From positions 43,795 through 107,794 of the forward strand of contig DVFZ01000033.1 in NCBI GenBank assembly GCA_018712945.1: a stretch of DNA of 64,000 nt, written 5' to 3'. Position 1 is the first letter of the stretch, and each line of letters begins with the position of its first letter. This document shows, piece after piece, positions 23,942 to 32,107 of this stretch. Position numbers and translations under genes: made by a program. This DNA comes from Candidatus Pullichristensenella stercorigallinarum. Lineage in GTDB: Bacteria; Bacillota; Clostridia; Christensenellales; Aristaeellaceae. Below the pieces are notes generated by a model, which saw only the letters and a list, made by a program, of their open reading frames with translations, was not told the origin of the DNA and did no database searches.

Positions 23942-23976
23942 TGGAGGGGCGGCGTTGGCCGTCCTTCCATTTTTTA
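23942..23976 (+). terminator. Intrinsic terminator of the reductase-importer operon
   Basis: GGAGGGGCGGC, GTTG loop, GCCGTCCTTCC then ATTTTTT. Confidence 0.75.
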
Positions 23977-24025
23977 TTTGCCTATCTATTCATTTTGGCT
24001 ATGGCCGTTCATAAATTATAAGCAT

Positions 24026-24054
24026 TTGCGGTTTTTGCCGTTTGCGCGTATACT
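24026..24054 (+). promoter_or_regulatory. Promoter of the aldo/keto reductase gene
   Basis: TTGCGG (24026-24031), 17-bp spacer, TATACT (24049-24054), about 58 bp before the ATG. Confidence 0.65.
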
Positions 24055-24112
24055 GAACGTGTAGCGGTATAAAGGCGTAGGTTCGCGCTGGAGCCGAATA
24101 GGAGGTACAAGC

Positions 24113-25246
24113 ATGGTTTACAGGGATTTTCAGGATTTGAAGCTGTCCGCGCTCGGCATGGGCGCGATGCGCCTGCCCGTTCTGGACGGCGACGACGCGA
24201 AAATTGATCAGCAGGCGACGCAGGAAATGGTGGACTACGCCATGGAGCATGGCGTGAATTACTATGATACCGCCTGGGACTATCACGGCGGCAACTCTGA
24301 AATCGCCATGGGTAAGGCGCTTTCCCGCCATCCGCGCGAGCGCTATTTCCTGGCCACCAAATTCCCGGGCTACGACCTTGCCAACATGGACAAGGTGGAG
24401 GCTATCTTTGAACAGCAGCTCAAAAAGTGCGGCGTTTCTTACTTTGACTTCTATCTGTTCCACAACGTCTGCGAGATGAACATCGACGCCTATCTCGACC
24501 CGAAGTACGGCATCTTCGATTATCTCGTCAAGCAGAAAAAGGCTGGCCGCATCCGCCATCTCGGCTTTTCAGCGCACGGCAGCTATGATGTGATGAAGCG
24601 TTTCCTGGACGCATACGGCCAGGAAATGGAATTCTGCCAGATTCAGCTTAACTATCTGGATTGGAGCTTCCAGGACGCGAAGGCCAAGGTGGAGCTTTTG
24701 CGCGAACACAACCTGCCGGTGTGGGTGATGGAGCCCTTGCGTGGCGGCCGTCTGGCACGCCTTGCGCCCGCGGACGAGGCGCGGCTGAAGGCGCTGCGCC
24801 CGCAGGAGGAAATCCCGGCCTGGGCGTTTCGCTTTTTGCAGAGCATTCCCGGCGTGACGGTGACACTTTCGGGCATGTCGGATATGGCGCAGATGCAGGC
24901 GAACATCCGCACCTTCGAGGAAGACAAGCCGCTTGACGGCGCGGAAATGCAGGCGCTGCTGGAAATCGCCGCGGATATGGTTGGCAAGATTGCCTTGCCC
25001 TGCACGGGCTGCCATTATTGCGTCAGCCATTGCCCGCAGGGGTTGGACATTCCCGGATTGTTGGCCCTGTACAATGAGCATTGCTTTACGGAGGGCGGAT
25101 TCATCGCGCCGATGGCGATGATGGCCATTCCCGAGGACAAGCGCCCCTCGGCCTGCCTTGGCTGCCGCAGCTGCGAGGCGGTCTGCCCGCAGCAGATCAA
25201 GATTTCCGAAGCGATGGCGGATTTCGCGCAAAAGCTCAATGGATAA
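24113..25246 (+). CDS. Aldo/keto reductase with C-terminal [4Fe-4S] ferredoxin domain
   Basis: Protein of 377 aa. The aldo/keto reductase TIM barrel covers about residues 1-285: catalytic Asp and Tyr in YYDTAWDYHGG (about 50-60), Lys in ATKFPG (about 82), and His at LFHNVCE (about 119). The C-terminal part carries CTGCHYCVSHCP (about 300) and CLGCRSCEAVCP (about 350), two [4Fe-4S] motifs. Such fusions are common in anaerobes and probably exchange electrons with ferredoxin as well as with NAD(P)H. ATG with AGGAGG 7 nt upstream, own promoter and terminator. Substrate unknown. Confidence 0.9.
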   Translation: MVYRDFQDLKLSALGMGAMRLPVLDGDDAKIDQQATQEMVDYAMEHGVNYYDTAWDYHGGNSEIAMGKALSRHPRERYFLATKFPGYDLANMDKVEAIFEQQLKKCGVSYFDFYLFHNVCEMNIDAYLDPKYGIFDYLVKQKKAGRIRHLGFSAHGSYDVMKRFLDAYGQEMEFCQIQLNYLDWSFQDAKAKVELLREHNLPVWVMEPLRGGRLARLAPADEARLKALRPQEEIPAWAFRFLQSIPGVTVTLSGMSDMAQMQANIRTFEEDKPLDGAEMQALLEIAADMVGKIALPCTGCHYCVSHCPQGLDIPGLLALYNEHCFTEGGFIAPMAMMAIPEDKRPSACLGCRSCEAVCPQQIKISEAMADFAQKLNG

Positions 25247-25262
25247 AGCGTTTTAATCGCTC

Positions 25263-25299
25263 AAAGCGGCCTGTGTTGCCAAAACGCAGGCCGCTTTTT
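25263..25299 (+). terminator. Intrinsic terminator of the aldo/keto reductase gene
   Basis: AAAGCGGCCTG ... CAGGCCGCTTTTT, perfect 11-bp stem. Confidence 0.85.
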
Positions 25300-25340
25300 A
25301 ATGATGGCGAATGCTAGTGGGCATGGATGCCGCCGGGGGA

Positions 25341-25369
25341 TTGTGCAAAACACGCCTTTTTGCTATAAT
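25341..25369 (+). promoter_or_regulatory. Promoter of the kinase-like gene
   Basis: TTGTGC (25341-25346), 17-bp spacer, TATAAT (25364-25369). Confidence 0.7.
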
Positions 25370-25408
25370 AGCTGTGCCTGAACAAAGGGACGAAAGGCGG
25401 TGAAGGCG

Positions 25409-25909
25409 ATGAAAAGCCTGTATCTCATTTGCGGGCCGATGGGCGTGGGCAAAACCACCACCGGCCTGGCCCTGCGCGACAAGCTGCCCGATTGCGCCTT
25501 TTTGGATGGCGACTGGTGCTGGGATATGCACCCCTTCCGGGTGACGGAGGTCACAAAGCGCGTGGTATTGGACAACATCTGCCATGCCCTCAACAATTTC
25601 CTCACCTGCGGGGCGTTTGAAAACGTAGTATTCTGCTGGGTGATGCACCAGAAAGAGATATTGGCAGAAATCCTCGGCCGGCTGCGGACGGAGGGGTGGG
25701 AAGTGCTCGCCGTGGCGCTGACCTGTTCGCCCGAGGCACTGAAAGAACGGCACGCAAGGGATGTGGCGGCGGGGCGCAGGGATGAGGAGTCAATTCATCG
25801 CGCGCTTGATTATCTGCCGCTATATGGCGCGCTGGGCGTGCCCTGCGTGGATGTATCGTTGCTTACGCCTGACGAGGTGGCCGAACGCATACGCGCCATG
25901 GGGAAATAA
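25409..25909 (+). CDS. P-loop nucleotide kinase-like protein
   Basis: Protein of 166 aa. It has a Walker A GPMGVGKTTT (about residues 9-18) right after the first beta strand and a FLDGDWCWD acidic segment (about 32-40) that may be the nucleotide- or substrate-binding site. The compact size fits the shikimate/gluconate/AAA_33 kinase-like superfamily. A C-terminal ALDYLPLYGALG region resembles a lid and base-binding loop. Probably an ATP-dependent small-molecule kinase; substrate unknown. I chose the ATG at 25409 over the GTG at 25400 because the product then begins in register with the first strand, but the ribosome site fits both poorly. Confidence 0.7.
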   Translation: MKSLYLICGPMGVGKTTTGLALRDKLPDCAFLDGDWCWDMHPFRVTEVTKRVVLDNICHALNNFLTCGAFENVVFCWVMHQKEILAEILGRLRTEGWEVLAVALTCSPEALKERHARDVAAGRRDEESIHRALDYLPLYGALGVPCVDVSLLTPDEVAERIRAMGK

Positions 25910-25931
25910 ATGCCCTGCGGCCGCACATGGG

Positions 25932-25973
25932 AAAGGCCCTGCCGGGAGAATGCGCTCCCGACAGGGCCTTTTG
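25932..25973. terminator. Terminator between convergent genes
   Basis: AAAGGCCCTGCCGGGAG, loop AATGCG, CTCCCGACAGGGCCTTTT; 17-bp stem with one mismatch, serving the kinase-like gene (plus) and probably the PBP gene (minus). Confidence 0.8.
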
Positions 25974-25990
25974 TCATGGTTTCGGGCGGA

Positions 25991-28393
25991 TTAACCGCAC
26001 TGCGTGCAATATCCGATGCCCGGTTCTTCCTCGCTGGTCGAAGCGCCCATGAAGTACTGGCGCACAACCGTCATATCGTCTGCCATACGCAGCGGATGCC
26101 CGGCCGGAATGTAGATCACGCCGCGCACGATGGTAGAGGAGCAGGCGCTGGTGGCGCGCATGCGGCTGCGGCGGCAGAAGGTCAGGGAGCGATGCATGTT
26201 GCAGGGCGTATCCGGCTCTGTACCGGCCAGATAGTAATCGGTATTGACCCCGTAGCCGTTGGCGTCGTTTTCACAAGCCGAAGTCGGCAGCATGCCGGAT
26301 ACGGCGCAACATGTCGCCTGCACAAGCCCAACAGCCGTGGCGGATTTGGTGAGGATGGAACGGTTCTCCGTGCAGCCGGTCACGGAATGTACCGCTTCCA
26401 TCAGGGCCGACCACAGGGGCGCGGCTGCCGTGCTGCCCGTGGCGTTGCTTTCCAGAGGCCGGTAGTTGTCCGAACCAATCCATACAGCGGCGGAATAATA
26501 GCCGCTCATGCCCGCGAACGTCACGCCGGTGTTGTCGGAATGCGTGCCGGTCTTGCCGGCGATTTCCATGCCGCGGAAGTTGGCGCGCGAGCCGGTGCCC
26601 ACGCCGGAGGTGACGCAGCCCTTGAGCACGTCCACCAGCATCCAGGCCGTGGATTCCTTGAACACCTGGCGGGTGATCTGCACCTGCGAAATGTCGATAT
26701 AGATGGAGCCGTCCGAATTCTCGATGCGCGTAAAGGCATAAGGCTCCAGATATTCGCCCTGGTTGCCGATGGCGCCGTAACCCGCCGCCAGCTCGATCAC
26801 CGACAGGGAGGAACTGCCCAGCGCCAGGCCGGCGCCGTTGGCGTTGATGTGGTCGGCGTCCACGCCCAGCCGCAGCAGATAGGCGACGGAATTCTCAATG
26901 CCCACATAGGTCATCAGCGCCTGCGCCGCCGCCGTGTTGTGCGAGCGGTTCATCGCGTAGCGCATGGATTCGGTGCCGGTAAAGTCGCCGCCGCCATAGT
27001 TGTTGGGGTAGCCGTTCTCGCTCTGCCAGTTGAGTATGGGAATTGGCAGGTTGAGCACCGGCGTGCCGGGCGAATTGCCCAAGTCGAACGCCGGCCCATA
27101 GACGGACAGGGGCTTGATGGAGGAGCCGACCGGCATGTTGTTCTGATAGGCGCGGTTGAACTGCAAACGCTGCACAGGTTCTTCGCGCCCACCGACAATG
27201 GCGACAAGCTCGCCGGTGTGGTAGTCCATCACCGCCGCCGCGGCCTGCGGCTGTACGACGGTCAGATATTCGCCGCCGCCCAGGGAGGAGCGGATGCTGC
27301 TGTCGTTGGAATAGCGCATGTCGGGATAGTCGTCCCATTCGGTAATGACCTGCTGGGCGGCTTCCTGCACCGCCGGGTCGAGCGACGTATAAACGCGGTA
27401 GCCGCCGGTGCGCAACTGGCGCTGCATGGCGGCGCGGTTGGTGGAATTGTCCTCCAAATCGCCCTCTACGCGCAGCATCTTGGTCACCACGTCGTAAATG
27501 GCGTATTCCACATAGTAGGCGTGGTCGTACATCTCGCTGGAGGTGGCGCTGCTGCTTTCCTGCACGACCAGTTGCTCGTTCATGGCCTGCTGGTATTCCT
27601 CATCGGTGATGTAGCCCTGCTCGTGCATCAGTTCCAGCACGTAATCGGCGCGGTCGTCGGTCACCTCGGGGGTATTGCGGGTGTAGTAGTTGCTGCGGGG
27701 GTTATAGCGCGAGGGGTTGCGGATCATGCCCGCCAGCGTGGCGCACTCGCGCAGCGTCAATTCGTCCAAATCCTTGCCAAAGTAGTCCAGCGCGGCGATA
27801 CACACGCCGTAGCTGGAGCCGCCCAGATAGATGACGTTCAGATATTCCTCCAGAATTTCTTCTTTGGAAATGGCGTCCTCGAGCTGCAAGGCGAGATAAG
27901 CCTCCTGCACCTTGCGCTTGAAGTTCTGGTCGCTGGTGAGCAGCGTCAGCTTGATCAGCTGGCAGGTGATGGTAGAGCCGCCCTGGGTGTTGCCGCGGAA
28001 AAACGTGGATATGAGCGCGCCGCCAATGCGCTTGATATCTACGCCGTTGTGCTCCCAGAAGCGCGCGTCCTCAATGGATACCACCGCGTCGATGAGGTTT
28101 TGCGGCACTTCCTCCAGTTCCACATAAATGCGGTTTTCCGAGCCCTTGTATTCGGTAATCAGCTCGCCGTATTTATCGTAGATAAACGACGTCTGCGACT
28201 GGGAATGCAGCACCTCCAAATCGAGCATGGGCGAAGTATCAATCCATGCCTTCGCCACGCCGATGCCAAGGCCCAGCGCGGCCACGCCGATGAGCAGCAC
28301 CACGAAAAACACCATTTTCACGGTGGTCATGGCGACGGAGAGGATGAAGTTGTTTTCCCGGTCGCGGGGACGAAAGAGCGAGTAATTTCCCAT
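25991..28393 (-). CDS. Class A penicillin-binding protein (transglycosylase/transpeptidase, PBP1A-like)
   Basis: Protein of 800 aa. A short cytoplasmic tail and one membrane anchor (about 22-48) are followed by a GT51 glycosyltransferase domain (about 80-250, catalytic Glu in VSIEDARFWEHNG about 105-117, GGSTITCQL about 137). The transpeptidase domain has the serine motif SSIK (about 427-430), SHN (about 489) and KTGT (about 603). All active-site motifs are intact, so it should polymerise and cross-link peptidoglycan. The C-terminal tail contains several Cys (TCCAVSGMLPTSAC), uncommon for a secreted domain and possibly disulfide-forming. It is monocistronic, minus strand, with a -10 TATAAT at 28438-28443. 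Confidence 0.93.
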   Translation of the reverse strand: MGNYSLFRPRDRENNFILSVAMTTVKMVFFVVLLIGVAALGLGIGVAKAWIDTSPMLDLEVLHSQSQTSFIYDKYGELITEYKGSENRIYVELEEVPQNLIDAVVSIEDARFWEHNGVDIKRIGGALISTFFRGNTQGGSTITCQLIKLTLLTSDQNFKRKVQEAYLALQLEDAISKEEILEEYLNVIYLGGSSYGVCIAALDYFGKDLDELTLRECATLAGMIRNPSRYNPRSNYYTRNTPEVTDDRADYVLELMHEQGYITDEEYQQAMNEQLVVQESSSATSSEMYDHAYYVEYAIYDVVTKMLRVEGDLEDNSTNRAAMQRQLRTGGYRVYTSLDPAVQEAAQQVITEWDDYPDMRYSNDSSIRSSLGGGEYLTVVQPQAAAAVMDYHTGELVAIVGGREEPVQRLQFNRAYQNNMPVGSSIKPLSVYGPAFDLGNSPGTPVLNLPIPILNWQSENGYPNNYGGGDFTGTESMRYAMNRSHNTAAAQALMTYVGIENSVAYLLRLGVDADHINANGAGLALGSSSLSVIELAAGYGAIGNQGEYLEPYAFTRIENSDGSIYIDISQVQITRQVFKESTAWMLVDVLKGCVTSGVGTGSRANFRGMEIAGKTGTHSDNTGVTFAGMSGYYSAAVWIGSDNYRPLESNATGSTAAAPLWSALMEAVHSVTGCTENRSILTKSATAVGLVQATCCAVSGMLPTSACENDANGYGVNTDYYLAGTEPDTPCNMHRSLTFCRRSRMRATSACSSTIVRGVIYIPAGHPLRMADDMTVVRQYFMGASTSEEEPGIGYCTQCG

Positions 28394-28437
28394 CGTGTCC
28401 TCCCAATATGTATGGCAGTCAAAACATATCCAATGGT

Positions 28438-28443
28438 ATTATA
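28438..28443 (-). promoter_or_regulatory. -10 box of the class A PBP gene
   Basis: Minus-strand TATAAT about 45 bp before the start codon. The -35 hexamer 17 bp further upstream is poor. Confidence 0.45.
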
Positions 28444-28529
28444 GCACATAAATGCGTTTTGCGCACTGCTTTTCCGTGTCAATTTCGTGAACCGGGAACG
28501 GCGCTGGCGCGTAGTATGCGGCAAAGGGG

Positions 28530-28537
28530 CATACAAC
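28530..28537 (+). promoter_or_regulatory. Candidate sigma-E -10 element of yunB
   Basis: CATACAAC matches the sigma-E -10 pattern CATACAnT at seven of eight positions, 32 bp before the yunB ATG. The -35 (GTAGTAT region, 28511-28517) is weak. yunB is a sigma-E regulon member in Bacillus subtilis. Confidence 0.45.
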
Positions 28538-28569
28538 CTTAGACGCAAAAAGGGGCGGGGTGGTTTCAT

Positions 28570-29220
28570 ATGGCAAAAATGCGCTGCAAAAAGCGGCTGA
28601 TTGTGGGGGTTCTGGCCGGCGCGGCGCTGGCGCTTGCAATCGTCGGCGCGTTTTCCAACCTGAACCGGGCGCTGATTTCCCTGGCCGAAGCACGCGCCGA
28701 GCAGCGCGCCCTGCAACAAATCAGCCTGGCTCTGGACGATGTGATGCACAAATCGCTGGATTATGAGGACCTTGTGGACGTACACTATGACGAAAATGGC
28801 GGGGCGAGCATGCTCTCGGCCAATACCATCCTGATGAACCGGATTGCCGCCGACGCCGCCATTGCCGCCCAGGAAAACATTGATTTGCTCGCCGACGAAG
28901 GCATCGTTTTGCCCCTCGGCTCGGCGTTGGGATCAGGCATTTTTTCCGGCAAGGGGCCGCGGGTGCGCTTTGAGATTTTGCCCGTTGGCACGGTAAAAAC
29001 CACCTTTGTCACTGAATTTGAATCCGCAGGCATCAACCAGACGCGCCACAAAATCAGCCTGGAAGCCACGGCTTCGGTGCGTATCGTCCTGCCCTCCGGG
29101 GCGCGGACGGTGAGCGTGCAGGCTTCGGCGTTGATGGCGGAGAGCATACTCATTGGCGAAGTGCCGCAATCTTATATCCAGGTGCCCGAAACCGGCGACG
29201 CGCTCAACTTCCTGGCCTGA
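28570..29220 (+). CDS. yunB: Sporulation protein YunB
   Basis: Protein of 216 aa. One N-terminal membrane helix (about residues 9-29) is followed by an extracytoplasmic domain with LNRALISLAEARAEQRALQQIS and MLSANTILMNRIAADAA, segments characteristic of YunB. In Bacillus subtilis YunB is a mother-cell sporulation protein whose absence impairs spore formation. The start has GGGGTGG 6 nt upstream. Divergent from the PBP gene. Together with gpr it supports true endospore formation. Confidence 0.85.
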   Translation: MAKMRCKKRLIVGVLAGAALALAIVGAFSNLNRALISLAEARAEQRALQQISLALDDVMHKSLDYEDLVDVHYDENGGASMLSANTILMNRIAADAAIAAQENIDLLADEGIVLPLGSALGSGIFSGKGPRVRFEILPVGTVKTTFVTEFESAGINQTRHKISLEATASVRIVLPSGARTVSVQASALMAESILIGEVPQSYIQVPETGDALNFLA

Positions 29221-29235
29221 AGATGCTTTCCTGTG

Positions 29236-29264
29236 TTGATTTTTCGTTGGGAATGTGTTATGAT
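29236..29264 (+). promoter_or_regulatory. Promoter of the CBS-domain/alarmone synthetase operon
   Basis: TTGATT (29236-29241), 17-bp spacer, TATGAT (29259-29264), about 28 bp before the CBS-protein ATG. Confidence 0.65.
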
Positions 29265-29292
29265 GGTAACCGGGGAAGGAAGGCGGGCTGCA

Positions 29293-30072
29293 ATGCGGGC
29301 GGAAACGTTTTTGAGTATGTACCGCGTGCTGGAAGGCATGCTGGACAGGAAATACGCGGGCCGGGAAAACGGCTCCTCCAGCATGGTCATGCGCTACCTT
29401 TCCGATCCGGAATCGGAACCCGTGCGCACCCAGCTCGATTTGTGCCGCGAGCTTCGCAACCTGCTCACGCACAATGCCGACGCGGACGGCCAGCCTGTGG
29501 CTGAGCCGTCCAAAGCAATGCTGGATACGCTTTACAAGATCATCGACTATGTGGAAAGCCCCAAGCCGGCGCTCTGGTACGCCACGTCTGGCGAGCGCAT
29601 TTTACAGGCCCATTTGGGAGACCCGGCGCTCGAAGTGATGCGCCGCATGGACAAACACGGTTTTTCCCACGTGCCGGTGATAGAAAAAAATGCCCTGACG
29701 GGTGTTTTCAGCATGCGCAGCGTGTTTTCCTATGTGCTCAAAAACGGCGGCATAGGGGAGGATACGCGCGTGCGCGATTTTGGAGAGCTTCTAAAGATGG
29801 ACCGCCCGGGCGGGGGCGAAAAATTCCTGCTTTTGCCCATGCAGGCCACGTATCACGATGCGCGCGCCGCCTTTGAGCGCGCAAGCGAGCGCAATAGCCG
29901 CCTGGCAGCGGTGTTTATCACCGAAAATGGCAGAAAGGACGAGCCGCTTCTGGGCATGCTCACCCCGTGGGACGTGCTCGGAGAAAAAGCAACACCGGAG
30001 GAACGCGACAATGGACGACAACCTGATGCTTATCAAGCAATTCCAGATGCAGGACGGCAAAAAGGGCGCTGA
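29293..30072 (+). CDS. CBS-domain protein
   Basis: Protein of 259 aa. The N-terminal helical part (about 1-85, with CRELRNLLTHNAD near 50) is of unknown role. The rest is a pair of CBS motifs, the first near HGFSHVPVIEKNALTGVFSMRS (about 118-139) and the second near the C-terminus ending in LLGMLTPWDVLGE (about 225-237). CBS pairs bind adenine nucleotides and act as energy or ligand sensors. I chose ATG 29293 because GGAAGGCGGG precedes it by about 6 nt and it lies just after the promoter. Its last 62 nt overlap the alarmone synthetase gene, so the two are probably translationally coupled. A nucleotide-sensing link to (p)ppGpp synthesis is a reasonable guess only. Confidence 0.75.
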   Translation: MRAETFLSMYRVLEGMLDRKYAGRENGSSSMVMRYLSDPESEPVRTQLDLCRELRNLLTHNADADGQPVAEPSKAMLDTLYKIIDYVESPKPALWYATSGERILQAHLGDPALEVMRRMDKHGFSHVPVIEKNALTGVFSMRSVFSYVLKNGGIGEDTRVRDFGELLKMDRPGGGEKFLLLPMQATYHDARAAFERASERNSRLAAVFITENGRKDEPLLGMLTPWDVLGEKATPEERDNGRQPDAYQAIPDAGRQKGR

Positions 30073-30730
30073 AGCGGCCTTTGCCGAGGAGTACCGCAAC
30101 TACCAGCAGATTCAAAACGTCTACATGGGCGCCATCCGCGAAATCCGCGCCCGCCTGGAAACGCTGGATATGGAGTTCCAGTACCGCCACAAGCATAACC
30201 CCATCCACCACATCCAAAGCCGGGTAAAGACCCTGCCGAGCATCATGAAAAAGCTCAGCGATATGGGCCAGCCCATGACCATTACCAGCGCCAAGAAGCA
30301 CTTGCACGATATTGCTGGCGTGCGCGTGGTCTGCTGTTATGTGGACGACATTTACCTGATTGCCGACCTGCTGCTTTCGCAGGACGACATTTCCCTCATT
30401 TTTGAGAAGGATTACATAAAGCAGCCCAAGCCCAACGGCTACCGCAGCCTGCACATCGTTGTGGATGTGCCGGTATACCTTTCGCAGGGGAAGCTCTTTA
30501 TTCCCGTGGAAATACAGATTCGTACCGTGGCCATGGACTTCTGGGCCACGCTGGAACACGGCATCCGCTATAAATCCTCGGACGAGGTGCCGGCCTTCAT
30601 CGTCGACGAACTGCGCAACTGCGCAGACGTCATTACCAAGACGGACGCAAAAATGCAGGAAATTTTCAAGGCATTGCAACTCCTCAACGACAAGGAGGAC
30701 GACTTCCGTTGGCACGGGAGCGAGGAATGA
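30011..30730 (+). CDS. Small alarmone synthetase (RelQ/YjbM-type GTP pyrophosphokinase)
   Basis: Protein of 239 aa containing only the RelA/SpoT synthetase domain, without HD hydrolase or regulatory domains. Conserved blocks: RVKTLPSIMKKL (about 69-80), DIAGVRVVCCYVDDIY (about 98-113), KQPKPNGYRSLHIVV (about 137-151) and the metal/catalytic EIQIRTVAMDFWATLEHGIRYK (about 169-190). It makes (p)ppGpp from GTP or GDP. I chose ATG 30011 with GGAGG 9 nt upstream; it overlaps the CBS gene by 62 nt, and the earlier ORF start belongs to an unrelated frame. Terminator follows. Confidence 0.93.
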   Translation: MDDNLMLIKQFQMQDGKKGAEAAFAEEYRNYQQIQNVYMGAIREIRARLETLDMEFQYRHKHNPIHHIQSRVKTLPSIMKKLSDMGQPMTITSAKKHLHDIAGVRVVCCYVDDIYLIADLLLSQDDISLIFEKDYIKQPKPNGYRSLHIVVDVPVYLSQGKLFIPVEIQIRTVAMDFWATLEHGIRYKSSDEVPAFIVDELRNCADVITKTDAKMQEIFKALQLLNDKEDDFRWHGSEE

Positions 30731-30791
30731 CACGATACAAAAGCCGGCGGGCGCAGATGTCGGGCGCGTCAGAACACAGGACGCGGTAATG

Positions 30792-30826
30792 AAAATCCCT
30801 TCCATAAATACGGAAGGGATTTTTTG
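30792..30826. terminator. Bidirectional intrinsic terminator
   Basis: AAAATCCCTTCC, ATAAATAC, GGAAGGGATTTTTT between the alarmone synthetase (plus) and activase-partner (minus) genes. Confidence 0.88.
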
Positions 30827-30830
30827 ACGC

Positions 30831-32102
30831 CTAGGCGCTTTGCGCGTCCGTGGCGTTGCGCTCGTTCAAGCGGGCGTTGGCCAGCATCAGCTTTAAGCGG
30901 TTGACCTGGTTGACGCGCGTCGCCCCGGCATCGTAGTCGATGGCGACGATGTTGATGTCCGGATGGATATCTTTGATGGGCTTCATCATGCCCTTGCCGC
31001 AGATGTGGTTGGGCAGGCAGCCAAACGGCTGGGTGCAGACGATATTGTGAACACCCTTTTCGTACAATTCCAGCATTTCCGCCGTCAACAGCCAGCCTTC
31101 GCCCATCTTCACGCCCAGGCCAATTACGCCTTTTGTCAGGGAGACGGTGTGATCAAAGGGTGTGGGCGGGTCGAACGTACCCTCCTCGCGCATCAGGCGG
31201 ATGAGCATATCCTGCTTGCTGCGCAAAAGCCGGTAAGCCAGGCCGTTAAAGTGGGAGAGAAACCAGCGCATGCTAAACCGGCGCGGTCGAGAGACGCTGT
31301 AAACCGAATACATGCAGAAGTCCAGAAGCCCGGGAATGACGACTTCCGCGCCTTCGCCAAGCAGGAATTCCTCCAGATTGTTGTTGCCCAGTGGCGAATA
31401 CTTGACATAAATTTCCCCGACCACGCCCACCTTCAGGCGCTTTTCATCGCGGCGGCGGATGCGGGCGAAATCCATGAGAATCATGGCGATATTGCGCTGT
31501 GCCCGACGGCCCTGCGCGCCATGCTTCTGCACCAGCTCGTCGGTCAGGCGGATCGTCCAGCGCTCGGCCAGCTCCTCGCTTTCGCCTTTGTTTACCTCAT
31601 AGGGGCGCACCTGGTTGACCAACGACATCAGCAAATCGCCGTAGATGACCGCGTAGAGCATGCGGTAAATCATCGGGATGGACAGCTTGAAGCCGGAGTG
31701 CTTCTCGATGCCCGCGAAGCTGAAGGAAATGACCGGCACATAGCCGTAGCCCGCCTTTTCCAGCGCTTTGCGCAGAAGCGAAATATAGTTGGAAGCGCGG
31801 CAGCCGCCGCCGGTCTGGAACAGCATCAGCGCCACCTTGTGAGGGTCGTATTTGCCGCTCTGTATGGCATGGATAAACTGGCCGATGACCAGTATGGCCG
31901 GGTAGCAGGTATCGTTGTGCACATATTTCAGGCCCGTCTCGCTGATCTCCGGCCCGGAGGAGGTCAAAAGCTCCATGTTGTAGCCGTAGTGCTCGAATAT
32001 ACGGATCAGCAGCCGGAAGTGCGTGGGCAACATGTTGGGAATGAGGATGGTGTACCCCGCGGCCTTCATTTCGGCGGTAAAGGGCTGGTAGGTCTTTTGC
32101 AT
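30831..32102 (-). CDS. Acyl-CoA dehydratase activase-related protein, C-terminal-type (DUF2229/HgdB-like) fragment or subunit
   Basis: Protein of 423 aa. Segments such as NDTCYPAILVIGQFIHAI (about 64-81), FQTGGGCRASNYI (about 95) and CTQPFGCLPNHICGKG (about 361-376) match the cysteine-containing C-terminal half of the approximately 1400-aa activase-related proteins of anaerobes. The Cys residues could hold an iron-sulfur cluster as in 2-hydroxyacyl-CoA dehydratase subunits. It starts 5 bp after the stop of the 978-aa activase protein, with TAAGGA before the ATG. Many relatives are single polypeptides; here the two parts are separate genes. Substrate unknown. Confidence 0.8.
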   Translation of the reverse strand: MQKTYQPFTAEMKAAGYTILIPNMLPTHFRLLIRIFEHYGYNMELLTSSGPEISETGLKYVHNDTCYPAILVIGQFIHAIQSGKYDPHKVALMLFQTGGGCRASNYISLLRKALEKAGYGYVPVISFSFAGIEKHSGFKLSIPMIYRMLYAVIYGDLLMSLVNQVRPYEVNKGESEELAERWTIRLTDELVQKHGAQGRRAQRNIAMILMDFARIRRRDEKRLKVGVVGEIYVKYSPLGNNNLEEFLLGEGAEVVIPGLLDFCMYSVYSVSRPRRFSMRWFLSHFNGLAYRLLRSKQDMLIRLMREEGTFDPPTPFDHTVSLTKGVIGLGVKMGEGWLLTAEMLELYEKGVHNIVCTQPFGCLPNHICGKGMMKPIKDIHPDINIVAIDYDAGATRVNQVNRLKLMLANARLNERNATDAQSA

Positions 32103-32107
32103 AATCC

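Noticed and set aside
25910-28444. 844-aa plus-strand ORF antisense to the class A PBP
   Set aside because: The minus-strand product has all PBP catalytic motifs; the antisense reading is His/Val/Gly-rich without motifs.
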